Shown here piece after piece: positions 16,911 through 24,660 of a stretch of 64,000 nt of DNA. Under the pieces are notes generated by a model. The model was given only the letters and a program-made list of their open reading frames with translations. It had not been told where the DNA came from and did not search any database. The translations under genes and the position numbers were made by a program. Origin of the DNA: Lacrimispora xylanisolvens. GTDB taxonomy: Bacteria > Bacillota > Clostridia > Lachnospirales > Lachnospiraceae. Position 1 is the first letter of the stretch. The number at the start of each line of letters is the position of its first letter. The DNA lies in contig NZ_PTJA01000020.1 of NCBI RefSeq assembly GCF_002934545.1, positions 1 to 64,000 on the forward strand. The letters are read 5' to 3'.

Positions 16911-18584
16911 TTATTTTGTAGCGTACATAAAGAACCAGTAGCCGTATGGAGAATGCCATGTTCCTTTAATTTCAGGTTTCTGCAGATAATAATCGCTGGA
17001 ATATACAAGCGGTGATACTGCAGCATCTTCCATCATGATTTTTTCTGCCTTATGAAGCTTATCAAAATGCTCTGTTTTATCAGCAGTAATTCTCGCCTCA
17101 GTCAGGAGTTTATCTACTTCCGCATTGGAATATTTTCCATCGTTGTTTCCGCTGTCAGTTGAGAACAGATTCAGCATGTTGGAAGGATCATCATAATCAT
17201 AAACCCAGCCTCCGCGGCAGATCTGGAAATCACCGGCACGGCGGGTAGGTGTGAATGTAGACCACTCAACAATCTTAATATCCATTCTGATTCCAAGCTC
17301 ACTCCAGGCACTCTGTAAGTACTCAGCAACAGCTTTGTTGTAGCCGGCGTCGTTGGTCATATATTCAATCGCAGGGAATCCTTCCCCGTTAGGATATCCA
17401 GCTTCCGTCAGCAGAGCTTTTGCTTTTTCAAGATCAGCTGCATAATTATCTACGCTGAAATAGTCACCGCCATTATTTGTACGGCTTACCTCTTCAAAGG
17501 AAGAGCCTTCTTTTTCATCAGAGATACCAGGTCCTACAAAATTGGCTGCAGGAAGTGCTGTTCCCATCATAAGAGTATCGGCAATATAGCCGCGGTCAAT
17601 TGCAAGACTTAATGCACGACGTACTTTCGCATCTGTAAATGGTTCTTTCTGGGTGTTAAAAATAGTATAGGATGTTGCCATACGTGGTTCTAAATGAAAT
17701 TCAGCGGAATCTCTAAGATTTGGAATTTCTTCTGTTGGAACATCACGTATCATCTGAATTTCACCTGTCCGGTATGCGCTGTATGCTGCATTAGCATCTT
17801 CCATAAGAACGAACTTTAAAGTATTTAAAGTTACCTTATCGGCATTCCAGTAATTTTCATTCTTAGCAAATGTGATGTGAGATCCTGGTACCCATTCGAT
17901 CATCTTTAACGGACCGTTTGAAATATAGGAATCCGGAGTCAGGGACCACTGGTCACCTTTCGCTTCCACGATATCTTTTTTCACAGGTGCCATACTTGCA
18001 TGAGTCACAATCTTGTCAAAGTATACACAAGGACCTGAAAGCTCAACTACGAAAGTTTTTGCATCAGGAGCAGAGACTGCCAGTGCATCAACATTACCTG
18101 CTGCTGCTTCGTCATAACCTTTGACAACGGAAAGCATATCTGCTGCATAGGGTGCTGCTGTAGCAGGATCAGCCATTCGTTTCCAGGAATATACAAAGTC
18201 CTCTGCGGTGAAATCCGAACCATCGCTCCATTTTAAACCATCTCTTAAATGGAAGGTATAAGTAAGTCCGTCATCACTGACATCATAGGATTCTGCCTGA
18301 CCAGGAACGATTTTGTTGTTCTCATCAAATGTCATAAGAGTCTCAAAGGCATGCATAATAATGTTAGATGCATCAATTGCTGTACTAAGAGCCGGATCAA
18401 TGGTTTCCACATCAGATCCGAGCTGTACTGCCAGGTCAAGCCCCCCTGTTGAGGTGTTGGCTGCTGCTTCTGTCTTCTCGGTGCTGCTTTGTGTTGTGCC
18501 GGTCTTTCCGGTACTACCTCCGCATGCACTTAAAACGAGGCCAGAGACAAGAACAGCGGCTAATACGATTGCTGTTTTCTTCAT
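16911..18584 (-). CDS. Peptide ABC transporter substrate-binding lipoprotein (OppA/DppA-like)
   Basis: A 557-residue solute-binding protein, family 5. The signal peptide MKKTAIVLAAVLVSGLVLSAC ends in a lipobox with the lipidated cysteine, followed by a low-complexity Gly/Thr/Ser linker. The mature part has the family signatures (DAKTFVVELSGPCVYFDKI, KVRRALSLAIDRGYIAD). It captures oligopeptides for an Opp-type importer, but no permease or ATPase gene is near, so it is an orphan. I chose ATG 18584 (GGAGGGAAG just upstream) over the longer upstream frame, which lacks a signal peptide at its start. Confidence 0.93.
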   Translation of the reverse strand: MKKTAIVLAAVLVSGLVLSACGGSTGKTGTTQSSTEKTEAAANTSTGGLDLAVQLGSDVETIDPALSTAIDASNIIMHAFETLMTFDENNKIVPGQAESYDVSDDGLTYTFHLRDGLKWSDGSDFTAEDFVYSWKRMADPATAAPYAADMLSVVKGYDEAAAGNVDALAVSAPDAKTFVVELSGPCVYFDKIVTHASMAPVKKDIVEAKGDQWSLTPDSYISNGPLKMIEWVPGSHITFAKNENYWNADKVTLNTLKFVLMEDANAAYSAYRTGEIQMIRDVPTEEIPNLRDSAEFHLEPRMATSYTIFNTQKEPFTDAKVRRALSLAIDRGYIADTLMMGTALPAANFVGPGISDEKEGSSFEEVSRTNNGGDYFSVDNYAADLEKAKALLTEAGYPNGEGFPAIEYMTNDAGYNKAVAEYLQSAWSELGIRMDIKIVEWSTFTPTRRAGDFQICRGGWVYDYDDPSNMLNLFSTDSGNNDGKYSNAEVDKLLTEARITADKTEHFDKLHKAEKIMMEDAAVSPLVYSSDYYLQKPEIKGTWHSPYGYWFFMYATK

Positions 18585-18642
18585 AATACTTCCCTCCGTA
18601 TTTACGTTCATTCGTCCGTCCTTCAAGGACAACACGAGTAAT

Positions 18643-18671
18643 AGCATACCACAAAAGGGACAATCATGCAA
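18643..18671 (-). promoter_or_regulatory. Promoter of the peptide-binding lipoprotein gene
   Basis: Minus strand: -35 TTGCAT (18666-18671), 17-base spacer, -10 TATGCT (18643-18648), about 60 bases before the start codon. Confidence 0.65.
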
Positions 18672-18729
18672 CGAGCATTTTCGCATTAAACTCTTGTATA
18701 TTAAGGTTATAACGTGATAAAGCACCAAA

Positions 18730-18765
18730 GAGCCAGACGATTAATACCCATCTTTCGTCTGGCTC
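18730..18765 (-). terminator. Hairpin after oleate hydratase
   Basis: A perfect 10-bp stem, GAGCCAGACG/CGTCTGGCTC. The following minus-strand tract is only TTTGG, so it may be a weak terminator or a 3'-end stabiliser. Confidence 0.6.
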
Positions 18766-18783
18766 ACAAAGACATTTTGGTTA

Positions 18784-20514
18784 TTAACGATAGGAGGTCT
18801 GCACTGCCTTAACTAATACCTTAGGATCTTTCACATAGGGCGTAACCGGACAGATCTTTTTATCAATTCCCATCAGTGTGTAAACTGCTATTCTTGCAGC
18901 ACGAACGGAATACTCTTCCGTAAATACCATGTCATCCGGAATCTCAACAAACTGACTGATCATTGCAAAGTTGGTAGAGCCGGCTGGAACCACCTCCGGA
19001 CGGTCAACCATTTTACGTGGCTGGAACTGGGCATCTACATAAGGCATCATGCATGGGATTACATTTACCACATCTGCCATTATCTCATCCTTGCGGTCTT
19101 CCATATGAAGGTGGCAGAGAAGCTCTGTAAGAAGTTCCTCTCCCGTACAGTCTTTCATTGGTTTCTTGATATAATCTCCTATTTTATCGGTGTATAAGCC
19201 ATAACCCCAGAATATGGTCTGATCCATGGGCTGATTAGGAAAGTGAGGCTGCGCAGCAACAACAATACTCATTAACCAGTTAGAGTCTTTAAAGGTCATT
19301 AAGGCACCGCTTCCCGGAATGTTGCCGGAATAATCCTCAATAAGCTTTAAAAGCTTGTTTCCTTTGCTGGTTACGGTAAAGCTCAGCCAGTTAGTTTCGT
19401 TGGCATCTCCAAAAAATGGATATGGATTTCCAAGTCCCTGCTTTTTCACTGCCACTTTACTCCACAATTCCCCGGATATGGGCCTCAAAACAGGCGCTGG
19501 AGCTGGTGTATGAAGATCACCCAATGTAGCACTGTCTGTCATGCATGCATTGGTCATAATGCAGATATCATCATCTTCCAGTTCTAACATACGGGTAACC
19601 CCATGATCAGTCAGATGAAGAACTTTAGCGGTAATCTCATCTCCTTCTGCAAAGTCAATGTCAGTTACTGTACAGTTCTCTGCAAAAATAACCCCTTCTT
19701 TTCTTAAATATGATTCAAGCGGGCGTATTACACTGTCATATTGATTGAGAGGAGTCCTTGTAACGCCTTCCAATGTATTAATACGGGAGAATTCCAATAT
19801 CATCCTGCGCATATAACGGCGGAATTCAAATAGACTGCTCCATTTTTGGAATGCAAAGGTAGTCTGCCACATATACCAGAAGTTGGTGGTAAAAAAGTGA
19901 GGCGAATCTGCAAACCACTCTTCAATGGTCATATCATCAAGCTTTTCTTCCGGTGTATTCATTAATTTCAGTAAAGCCATACGTTCTTTCTGATTAAATC
20001 CCATGCTTTTCACATCAAGGATGGTTCCATCTTTGTCAATGAGCCTTGCCTTGGCTGAGGTCGGATGGGCATGATCAAAATCCAAAATCTCTTCTGTTAC
20101 ACTTCTTCCCGGCTTACTTAAAGAGGGAATGGATCGAAACAGCTCCCAGAAGTTTTCATAGGTTTCTTCATTGAGCATGCGTCCTCCTCTGCAGACAAAT
20201 CCCTTTTCAGGAGTACCGATACCGTCATTGCTTCCTCCAAAGATGGGCATCCCCTCAAAGATGGTGATCTGGTTACCGGGCATCTTGCAGTCTCTGATCA
20301 GATAGGCTGCTCCTGCAAGGCTGCCAAGGCCGCCTCCTACAAAATAAGCCTTTCCTTTCGGAATAACGGAATTGTTTTTGGAATCCATCCGCTTTGCCTT
20401 TTTTGATTTTCCAGTTCGTTCATACAGTGTCCTGGCAGCCACACCTGCTGCCGTTGCTGCCGCCCCCAGTGCCAGTAATTTCATCATGTTACTTTTCTCC
20501 ATTTTTTTTAACAT
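18784..20514 (-). CDS. ohyA: Oleate hydratase (MCRA family), with hydrophobic N-terminus
   Basis: A 576-residue FAD-dependent fatty acid hydratase that adds water to the cis-9 double bond of oleate, giving 10-hydroxystearate. The dinucleotide fold is at about 58-75 (FVGGGLGSLAGAAYLIRD), and the family stretches FEGMPIFGGSNDG, CRGGRMLNEETYENFWEL and FWGYGLYTDKIGD are intact. Unlike many bacterial homologues, residues 11-31 (MLALGA-type, Ala/Leu-rich) form a possible membrane anchor before a Lys-rich stretch. ATG 20514 has GGAG 8 bases upstream. A palindrome ATCAATTGAT at 20540-20549 precedes the gene. A TetR regulator lies nearby on the same strand. Confidence 0.93.
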   Translation of the reverse strand: MLKKMEKSNMMKLLALGAAATAAGVAARTLYERTGKSKKAKRMDSKNNSVIPKGKAYFVGGGLGSLAGAAYLIRDCKMPGNQITIFEGMPIFGGSNDGIGTPEKGFVCRGGRMLNEETYENFWELFRSIPSLSKPGRSVTEEILDFDHAHPTSAKARLIDKDGTILDVKSMGFNQKERMALLKLMNTPEEKLDDMTIEEWFADSPHFFTTNFWYMWQTTFAFQKWSSLFEFRRYMRRMILEFSRINTLEGVTRTPLNQYDSVIRPLESYLRKEGVIFAENCTVTDIDFAEGDEITAKVLHLTDHGVTRMLELEDDDICIMTNACMTDSATLGDLHTPAPAPVLRPISGELWSKVAVKKQGLGNPYPFFGDANETNWLSFTVTSKGNKLLKLIEDYSGNIPGSGALMTFKDSNWLMSIVVAAQPHFPNQPMDQTIFWGYGLYTDKIGDYIKKPMKDCTGEELLTELLCHLHMEDRKDEIMADVVNVIPCMMPYVDAQFQPRKMVDRPEVVPAGSTNFAMISQFVEIPDDMVFTEEYSVRAARIAVYTLMGIDKKICPVTPYVKDPKVLVKAVQTSYR

Positions 20515-20607
20515 AAGCCACACTCCAATCTCTTTTAAAATCAATTGATAAACTTATATTATCATACAACATTTTTTCCGTCACCATACATGCTTTTGTT
20601 CCTGTAT

Positions 20608-20637
20608 AAAAAAACGACACCCTTAATATGGTGTCGA
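20608..20637 (-). terminator. Terminator downstream of the TetR gene
   Basis: CGACACC-loop-GGTGTCG with TTTTTTT on the minus strand. Minus-strand transcription from the TetR gene would run antisense through the 77-residue gene at 20723 before ending here. There are also A residues to the right of the hairpin, but the T tract for plus-strand use is absent. Confidence 0.65.
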
Positions 20638-20722
20638 AAAACCAGACAATTCTTCTATTTTGTCTATCGTAATTTTTTATGTATTCTTTTACAATGAAAA
20701 TAATGAATAAGGAGGTCTATCC

Positions 20723-20956
20723 ATGTCGGGAACATTACACAAACATATACGGGAAAGCGTTTTAAAAACAGCACTTTTTCATCAACTTAAAAATGGTCAG
20801 AAAGCACCGGAACGGACCGCCCGTAACTTAAGGGAACTGTTACAAAAATTCAGCCCCGCCTCCAGTGAACTTTTTACTTACGAAGAACTGCTTATGATGA
20901 TAAAAAACTGTTCCAGAGACGATTGCCTGAATCTGATTATTCAGAAACTTGCTTAA
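20723..20956 (+). CDS. Small hypothetical protein, 77 residues
   Basis: A short ORF with a good AAGGAGG site and 7-base spacing. The product is basic and helical (SGTLHKHIRESVLKTALFHQ, then a Cys in KNCSRDDCLNLI). No signal peptide or transmembrane helix is visible. It ends 4 bases into the 3' end of the convergent TetR gene. I do not recognise the family. Confidence 0.7.
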   Translation: MSGTLHKHIRESVLKTALFHQLKNGQKAPERTARNLRELLQKFSPASSELFTYEELLMMIKNCSRDDCLNLIIQKLA

Positions 20957-21516
20957 AGCTCCGCCTGGCTGCGAATATATCCGATCCGCTCCGTAGCCCT
21001 GGCGAGGCTTTTTAACCGTTTTGAAACTTCTTTCGGCTCCATCTTCATTCCTTCTTTTACCCAGTCCATGATTACTCCGCAAAGACCATAGGCATAAAAT
21101 CCAGCATCAAAGTCCCGTTCTTCAAAGGTCAGTTTTCCCTTTTCATCAAGTAACTCAATGGCCTCTGAAAATAATGCTTTTGTCATCTCATACAAGTAAC
21201 TCTCAAAGGTATGTTCCTGCTCTTTTATGGTATTTACGTAAAAGTTTTTTTCCTGTTTCATATTACTCAAAAGCTCATGGATTTTCTCATTCCAGTTTTC
21301 AAGACTGATATCATCTGCAATTGCAGCAAAATTTTCATTATAATAAATCCAGCTTAATAGTTCATATTTGTCCTGATAGTGATAATAAAAGGTCTGCCGG
21401 TTCAGACCACATACTGCAGTAATATCTGATATGGATATCTTATCAAATGGTTTCTCTTTGCACACCTGCTTCAATGCTTCTGCAATTGCACGTTTCGTAA
21501 TAAGCGAATCCGACAT
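20953..21516 (-). CDS. TetR/AcrR family transcriptional regulator
   Basis: A 187-residue regulator. The N-terminal helix-turn-helix is KRAIAEALKQVCKEKPFDKISISDITAVCGLNRQTFYYHYQDKYELL in the family pattern (quoted in part: ISISDITAVCGLNRQTFYYH). The C-terminal ligand domain resembles the DhaS/YhgD subgroup (EKNFYVNTIKEQEHTFESYLYEM). The target is unknown; oleate hydratase, about 430 bases downstream on the same strand, is one candidate. GGAGGG precedes the start. Confidence 0.9.
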   Translation of the reverse strand: MSDSLITKRAIAEALKQVCKEKPFDKISISDITAVCGLNRQTFYYHYQDKYELLSWIYYNENFAAIADDISLENWNEKIHELLSNMKQEKNFYVNTIKEQEHTFESYLYEMTKALFSEAIELLDEKGKLTFEERDFDAGFYAYGLCGVIMDWVKEGMKMEPKEVSKRLKSLARATERIGYIRSQAEL

Positions 21517-21532
21517 AGGCCCTCCTGTTATA

Positions 21533-22405
21533 CTATTCCTTTATATTTGTAAAATAATTGGCAAGAGCCGCAAACTGCTCTAAATTCAGTGCTTCTCCTC
21601 TCACAGACGGGGAAAGACCCAGGCTTTCAATAGCCGATATAATCTGTTCTTTGGTATAAGGAACCTCAGGAGAGTTATTCAAACCATTTTGAAGTGTTTT
21701 TCTTCTCTGGTTAAAGGATGCCCGGATCAGGCGAAACATCAGTCCCGGATCCTGTGCACTGACAGGGGGATTTTTATGCCTGGTCAGGCGGATTACCGCT
21801 GATCCCACGTTGGGGCGGGGCATAAAGCAGTTGGGTGGAACATTGGCTACAATATATGGCTCTGCATAATATTGAACAGCCAGTGAGAGGGCACCGTAAT
21901 CCTTGGAACCTGGTCCTACCTGCATACGGTCTGCCACTTCCTTCTGCACCATAACTGTAATGTTATCAATGGGTACCTGACCTTCAAAAAGTCCCATAAT
22001 AATGGGTGTGGTAATATAATAGGGCAGATTTGCCACTACCTTGATGGGACGTCCACCATTATATTTCTGAGTCAGCTCATTGATATCAGTCTTTAAAATA
22101 TCTGCATGAATTACAGTTACATTATCGTAATCAGCCAGCGTTTCCTTTAGTATTGGTATTAAGTTTGAATCGATCTCTACTGCGACCACATGGCCCGCTG
22201 CTTCTGCCAGATACTGAGTCATAGTACCGATTCCAGGACCGATCTCCAAAACGCAGTCATCCTTTGTTACACCAGCTGCAAGAATGATTTTATCAAGTAC
22301 GTGTGTATCAATTAAAAAATTTTGTCCGAACTTCTTTTGAAATGCGAACTCATATTTTTGGATGATCTGGATGGTATTTTGAGGGTTGCCTAATTTATTT
22401 TGCAT
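21533..22405 (-). CDS. rsmA: 16S rRNA (A1518/A1519) dimethyltransferase RsmA
   Basis: A 290-residue KsgA/RsmA that dimethylates two adjacent adenines in helix 45 of 16S rRNA using SAM. Motifs: KKFGQNFLID, VLEIGPGIGTMTQYLAE (SAM loop), VVAVEIDSNLIP, VVANLPYYITTPIIM (NLPY catalytic motif), and the C-terminal RASFNQRRKTLQNGL. ATG 22405 is 8 bases from AGGA; the alternative ATG 22411 is only 2 bases from it. It sits 16 bases upstream of the TetR gene in the same direction. Confidence 0.97.
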   Translation of the reverse strand: MQNKLGNPQNTIQIIQKYEFAFQKKFGQNFLIDTHVLDKIILAAGVTKDDCVLEIGPGIGTMTQYLAEAAGHVVAVEIDSNLIPILKETLADYDNVTVIHADILKTDINELTQKYNGGRPIKVVANLPYYITTPIIMGLFEGQVPIDNITVMVQKEVADRMQVGPGSKDYGALSLAVQYYAEPYIVANVPPNCFMPRPNVGSAVIRLTRHKNPPVSAQDPGLMFRLIRASFNQRRKTLQNGLNNSPEVPYTKEQIISAIESLGLSPSVRGEALNLEQFAALANYFTNIKE

Positions 22406-22460
22406 ACACATTTTCCTATCGTTTTTTATTAATCAATGGTATCTTATTATAAACAAAAAG

Positions 22461-23003
22461 TCAATAAATATAAGACGGGCCCGAAGCCTCGATACCCTCC
22501 ACATATTCACTTTTCAGAATTGACATGACTATCAGTGATTCATAACTGCCATGATATAAAATACATTCTCTTAGTATGCCTTCTTCAACAAAGCCTTCTG
22601 ACTTGTATAGTCTTTGTGCTTTCTGATTTTTATATCTGACATCAAGCCATAATCTATGTGCATTTAACTGCTTAAAGGCAATTTTTTTTACTAAATTCAG
22701 AGTTTCTCTTCCAAAGCCGTGACCTTTATCTGATATAACAATTCTCCGAAATTCAATGTTATGATTTGGATTTGTAATACCAGCTAAAATTACATATCCG
22801 ATCAGTTGATTGGTGGATCTTTCTTTTATTGATAAATGCAAGATGTCTTCCTGAGACAGGGAAACTCTATGTTGTTCTCTTGTCCACTGCCCAACATACT
22901 GAGCATTATCAGGCTGATGTTCCCATTCAACCACCAGGTCTAAATCGCTTTCCTGGGTATTTTTCAATATTATGATGTCGGTATTTTCAATGATTTCTTT
23001 CAC
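22461..23003 (-). CDS. GNAT family N-acetyltransferase
   Basis: A 180-residue acetyltransferase of the RimJ/RimL type. The acetyl-CoA loop is recognisable as ISDKGHGFGRETLNLVKKIA, and NAHRLWLDVRYKNQKAQRLYKSEGFVEEG (partly quoted) gives the typical C-terminal half. The start is GTG 23003 after AGGAG. Substrate unknown. It is inserted between tatD and rsmA, genes that are often neighbours in Firmicutes. Confidence 0.9.
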   Translation of the reverse strand: MKEIIENTDIIILKNTQESDLDLVVEWEHQPDNAQYVGQWTREQHRVSLSQEDILHLSIKERSTNQLIGYVILAGITNPNHNIEFRRIVISDKGHGFGRETLNLVKKIAFKQLNAHRLWLDVRYKNQKAQRLYKSEGFVEEGILRECILYHGSYESLIVMSILKSEYVEGIEASGPSYIY

Positions 23004-23032
23004 ATAAACTCCTTACCAACTCTTTGTTTTTC

Positions 23033-23797
23033 CTACAGATGATAAAGCTTTTTTGCATTCCGGTTGGTAACTTCTACAACCTCATCCCTGGAAATTCCTT
23101 TTATGGCGCTAATCTCATCAATAACATAAGGAAGATTCAGGGAAGAATTGCGCTTTCCCCGATTGGGAACAGGCGCCAGGTATGGGCAGTCTGTCTCAAG
23201 TACCAGCTGATCCAAAGGCATATATTCCACTACTTCTTTCAGCTTTCTGGCATTTTTAAAGGTCAGGACACCACCAATTCCCAAATAAAATCCCATATTC
23301 AGATATTCCCTGGCCATCTCTTTTCCATAGGAAAAGCAGTGAATCACACCGCCCACATCCTGGGAACGCTCCGCCTTCATAATATCAAGCGTATCTTTTG
23401 CCGCATCTCGGCTGTGAATAATAACCGGAAGCTTTACTTCCTTAGCAAGATTCAGCTGCCGCACAAACCAGGTCTTCTGTGTTTCATGATCTGGTTCTTC
23501 CCAGTAATAATCAAGACCTATTTCTCCAATGGCAACTATTTTGTTACGACCGGCATTTTCTTTCAGCCAGTTTAACTTCTCATCATTTAACTCACCAGTC
23601 TCATTGGGGTGAACTCCAATTGCTCCATATATATAAGAATACTTCTCTGTGAGTTTAATGGTATTTTCTGATGTCTTTATGCTTGCTCCAACATTGGTAA
23701 CCGCTTCTATGCCATGAGACTGCAGACTTGCAAGCAACTCTTCTCTGTCTTCATCAAATGCCTCATCATCGTAATGGGCGTGTGTATCAAAAATCAT
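23033..23797 (-). CDS. tatD: TatD family metal-dependent hydrolase
   Basis: A 254-residue TIM-barrel metal hydrolase. Metal ligands are visible: FDTHAHYDD near the N-terminus, GEIGLDYY, PVIIHSRDA, HCFSYG and LETDCPYL. TatD-type enzymes have 3'-5' exonuclease or DNase activity in several bacteria. The gene follows metG and the TraX-like gene and precedes rsmA. AAGGAGATAT precedes the ATG. Confidence 0.95.
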   Translation of the reverse strand: MIFDTHAHYDDEAFDEDREELLASLQSHGIEAVTNVGASIKTSENTIKLTEKYSYIYGAIGVHPNETGELNDEKLNWLKENAGRNKIVAIGEIGLDYYWEEPDHETQKTWFVRQLNLAKEVKLPVIIHSRDAAKDTLDIMKAERSQDVGGVIHCFSYGKEMAREYLNMGFYLGIGGVLTFKNARKLKEVVEYMPLDQLVLETDCPYLAPVPNRGKRNSSLNLPYVIDEISAIKGISRDEVVEVTNRNAKKLYHL

Positions 23798-23820
23798 AGA
23801 TATCTCCTTTAAAACGTTTT

Positions 23821-24576
23821 TCAGCCTGTAATCAATAACCGAACTATATATAGCAGAATTAAATGAAGAGGATAGAACCCGTAAAATAAATATTTTATAT
23901 TCCTCTCACCCTTTTTCCCGTTATACAAGTGGATCGGCAAAAGAGCAAATATTCCTGCTCCAAAACAGCTTGCGCTGATTAATGCAGCCATAATTCCTGC
24001 AAATATTGTCTGAAGTTTTTTATTATTACGAAATATATATATGATCAGTATCAGTACAATTCCGTCTAAGTTGTAATCTGATTTCAGCAGTATGGATACC
24101 CCACATCCCACTCCGATTGCCAGAAACTGCCGAAGAGGATCACCCATGGCCTTCTGGTACCACTCAAGCACCCACAGACCGATAAAAAGTGTGAAGAATA
24201 CATTCTGATACCCGGGGTGAAACCAGCTGTTAAAAACCGCAAGGTCAAACGGTATTTCCGAAATCAAAGCAAATGCCAAAAGCCTGATTCCGTACTTTCT
24301 AACATCTTTGGTATGAAGAAAACCCTCAACCAGCAAAAAGCAGAAAATGGGAAAGGATATTCTTCCAATGGTTCGGAGAACAAAATCAATGGTACTCCAC
24401 TTTATGCCTTCTGGCGTAGCCAGGATTGTCTGCATCAGGAAAGGGTCCTGATACTTCAATATCCCATTTTCAATTACAACCGCACCAATATGGTCAATCA
24501 GCATGGTTATGATCGCGATGATCTTTAAGGTATTTCCTGAAATTCCTTTCTTTGGGAATGCAGTGGATTCTGTCAT
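23821..24576 (-). CDS. TraX family membrane protein
   Basis: A 251-residue polytopic protein with about seven hydrophobic segments. The N-terminal GNTLKIIAIITMLIDHIGAVV and RTIGRISFPIFCFLLVEGF are characteristic of the TraX family (F-pilin acetylation protein and its chromosomal homologues), and YPLHLILLYIVRL near the C-terminus is typical. In chromosomal clostridia it is an acyltransferase-like protein of unknown substrate. ATG 24576 lies 5 bases after GGAGG. Confidence 0.88.
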   Translation of the reverse strand: MTESTAFPKKGISGNTLKIIAIITMLIDHIGAVVIENGILKYQDPFLMQTILATPEGIKWSTIDFVLRTIGRISFPIFCFLLVEGFLHTKDVRKYGIRLLAFALISEIPFDLAVFNSWFHPGYQNVFFTLFIGLWVLEWYQKAMGDPLRQFLAIGVGCGVSILLKSDYNLDGIVLILIIYIFRNNKKLQTIFAGIMAALISASCFGAGIFALLPIHLYNGKKGERNIKYLFYGFYPLHLILLYIVRLLITG

Positions 24577-24660
24577 CAAGTCCTCCTCTTAAACGATAAG
24601 ACCGGATTATAAAAATCCGGCCTCATACTCATCTTTTCCTGTTCTTAAAACAGCTTTTTA

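Noticed and set aside
18585-18728. N-terminal extension of the peptide-binding lipoprotein
   Set aside because: It includes the predicted promoter and ribosome binding site; the signal peptide begins at 18584.
23821-24576. TraX-like gene as a sign of a conjugative element
   Set aside because: Chromosomal TraX homologues are common in clostridia and no other conjugation gene is present.
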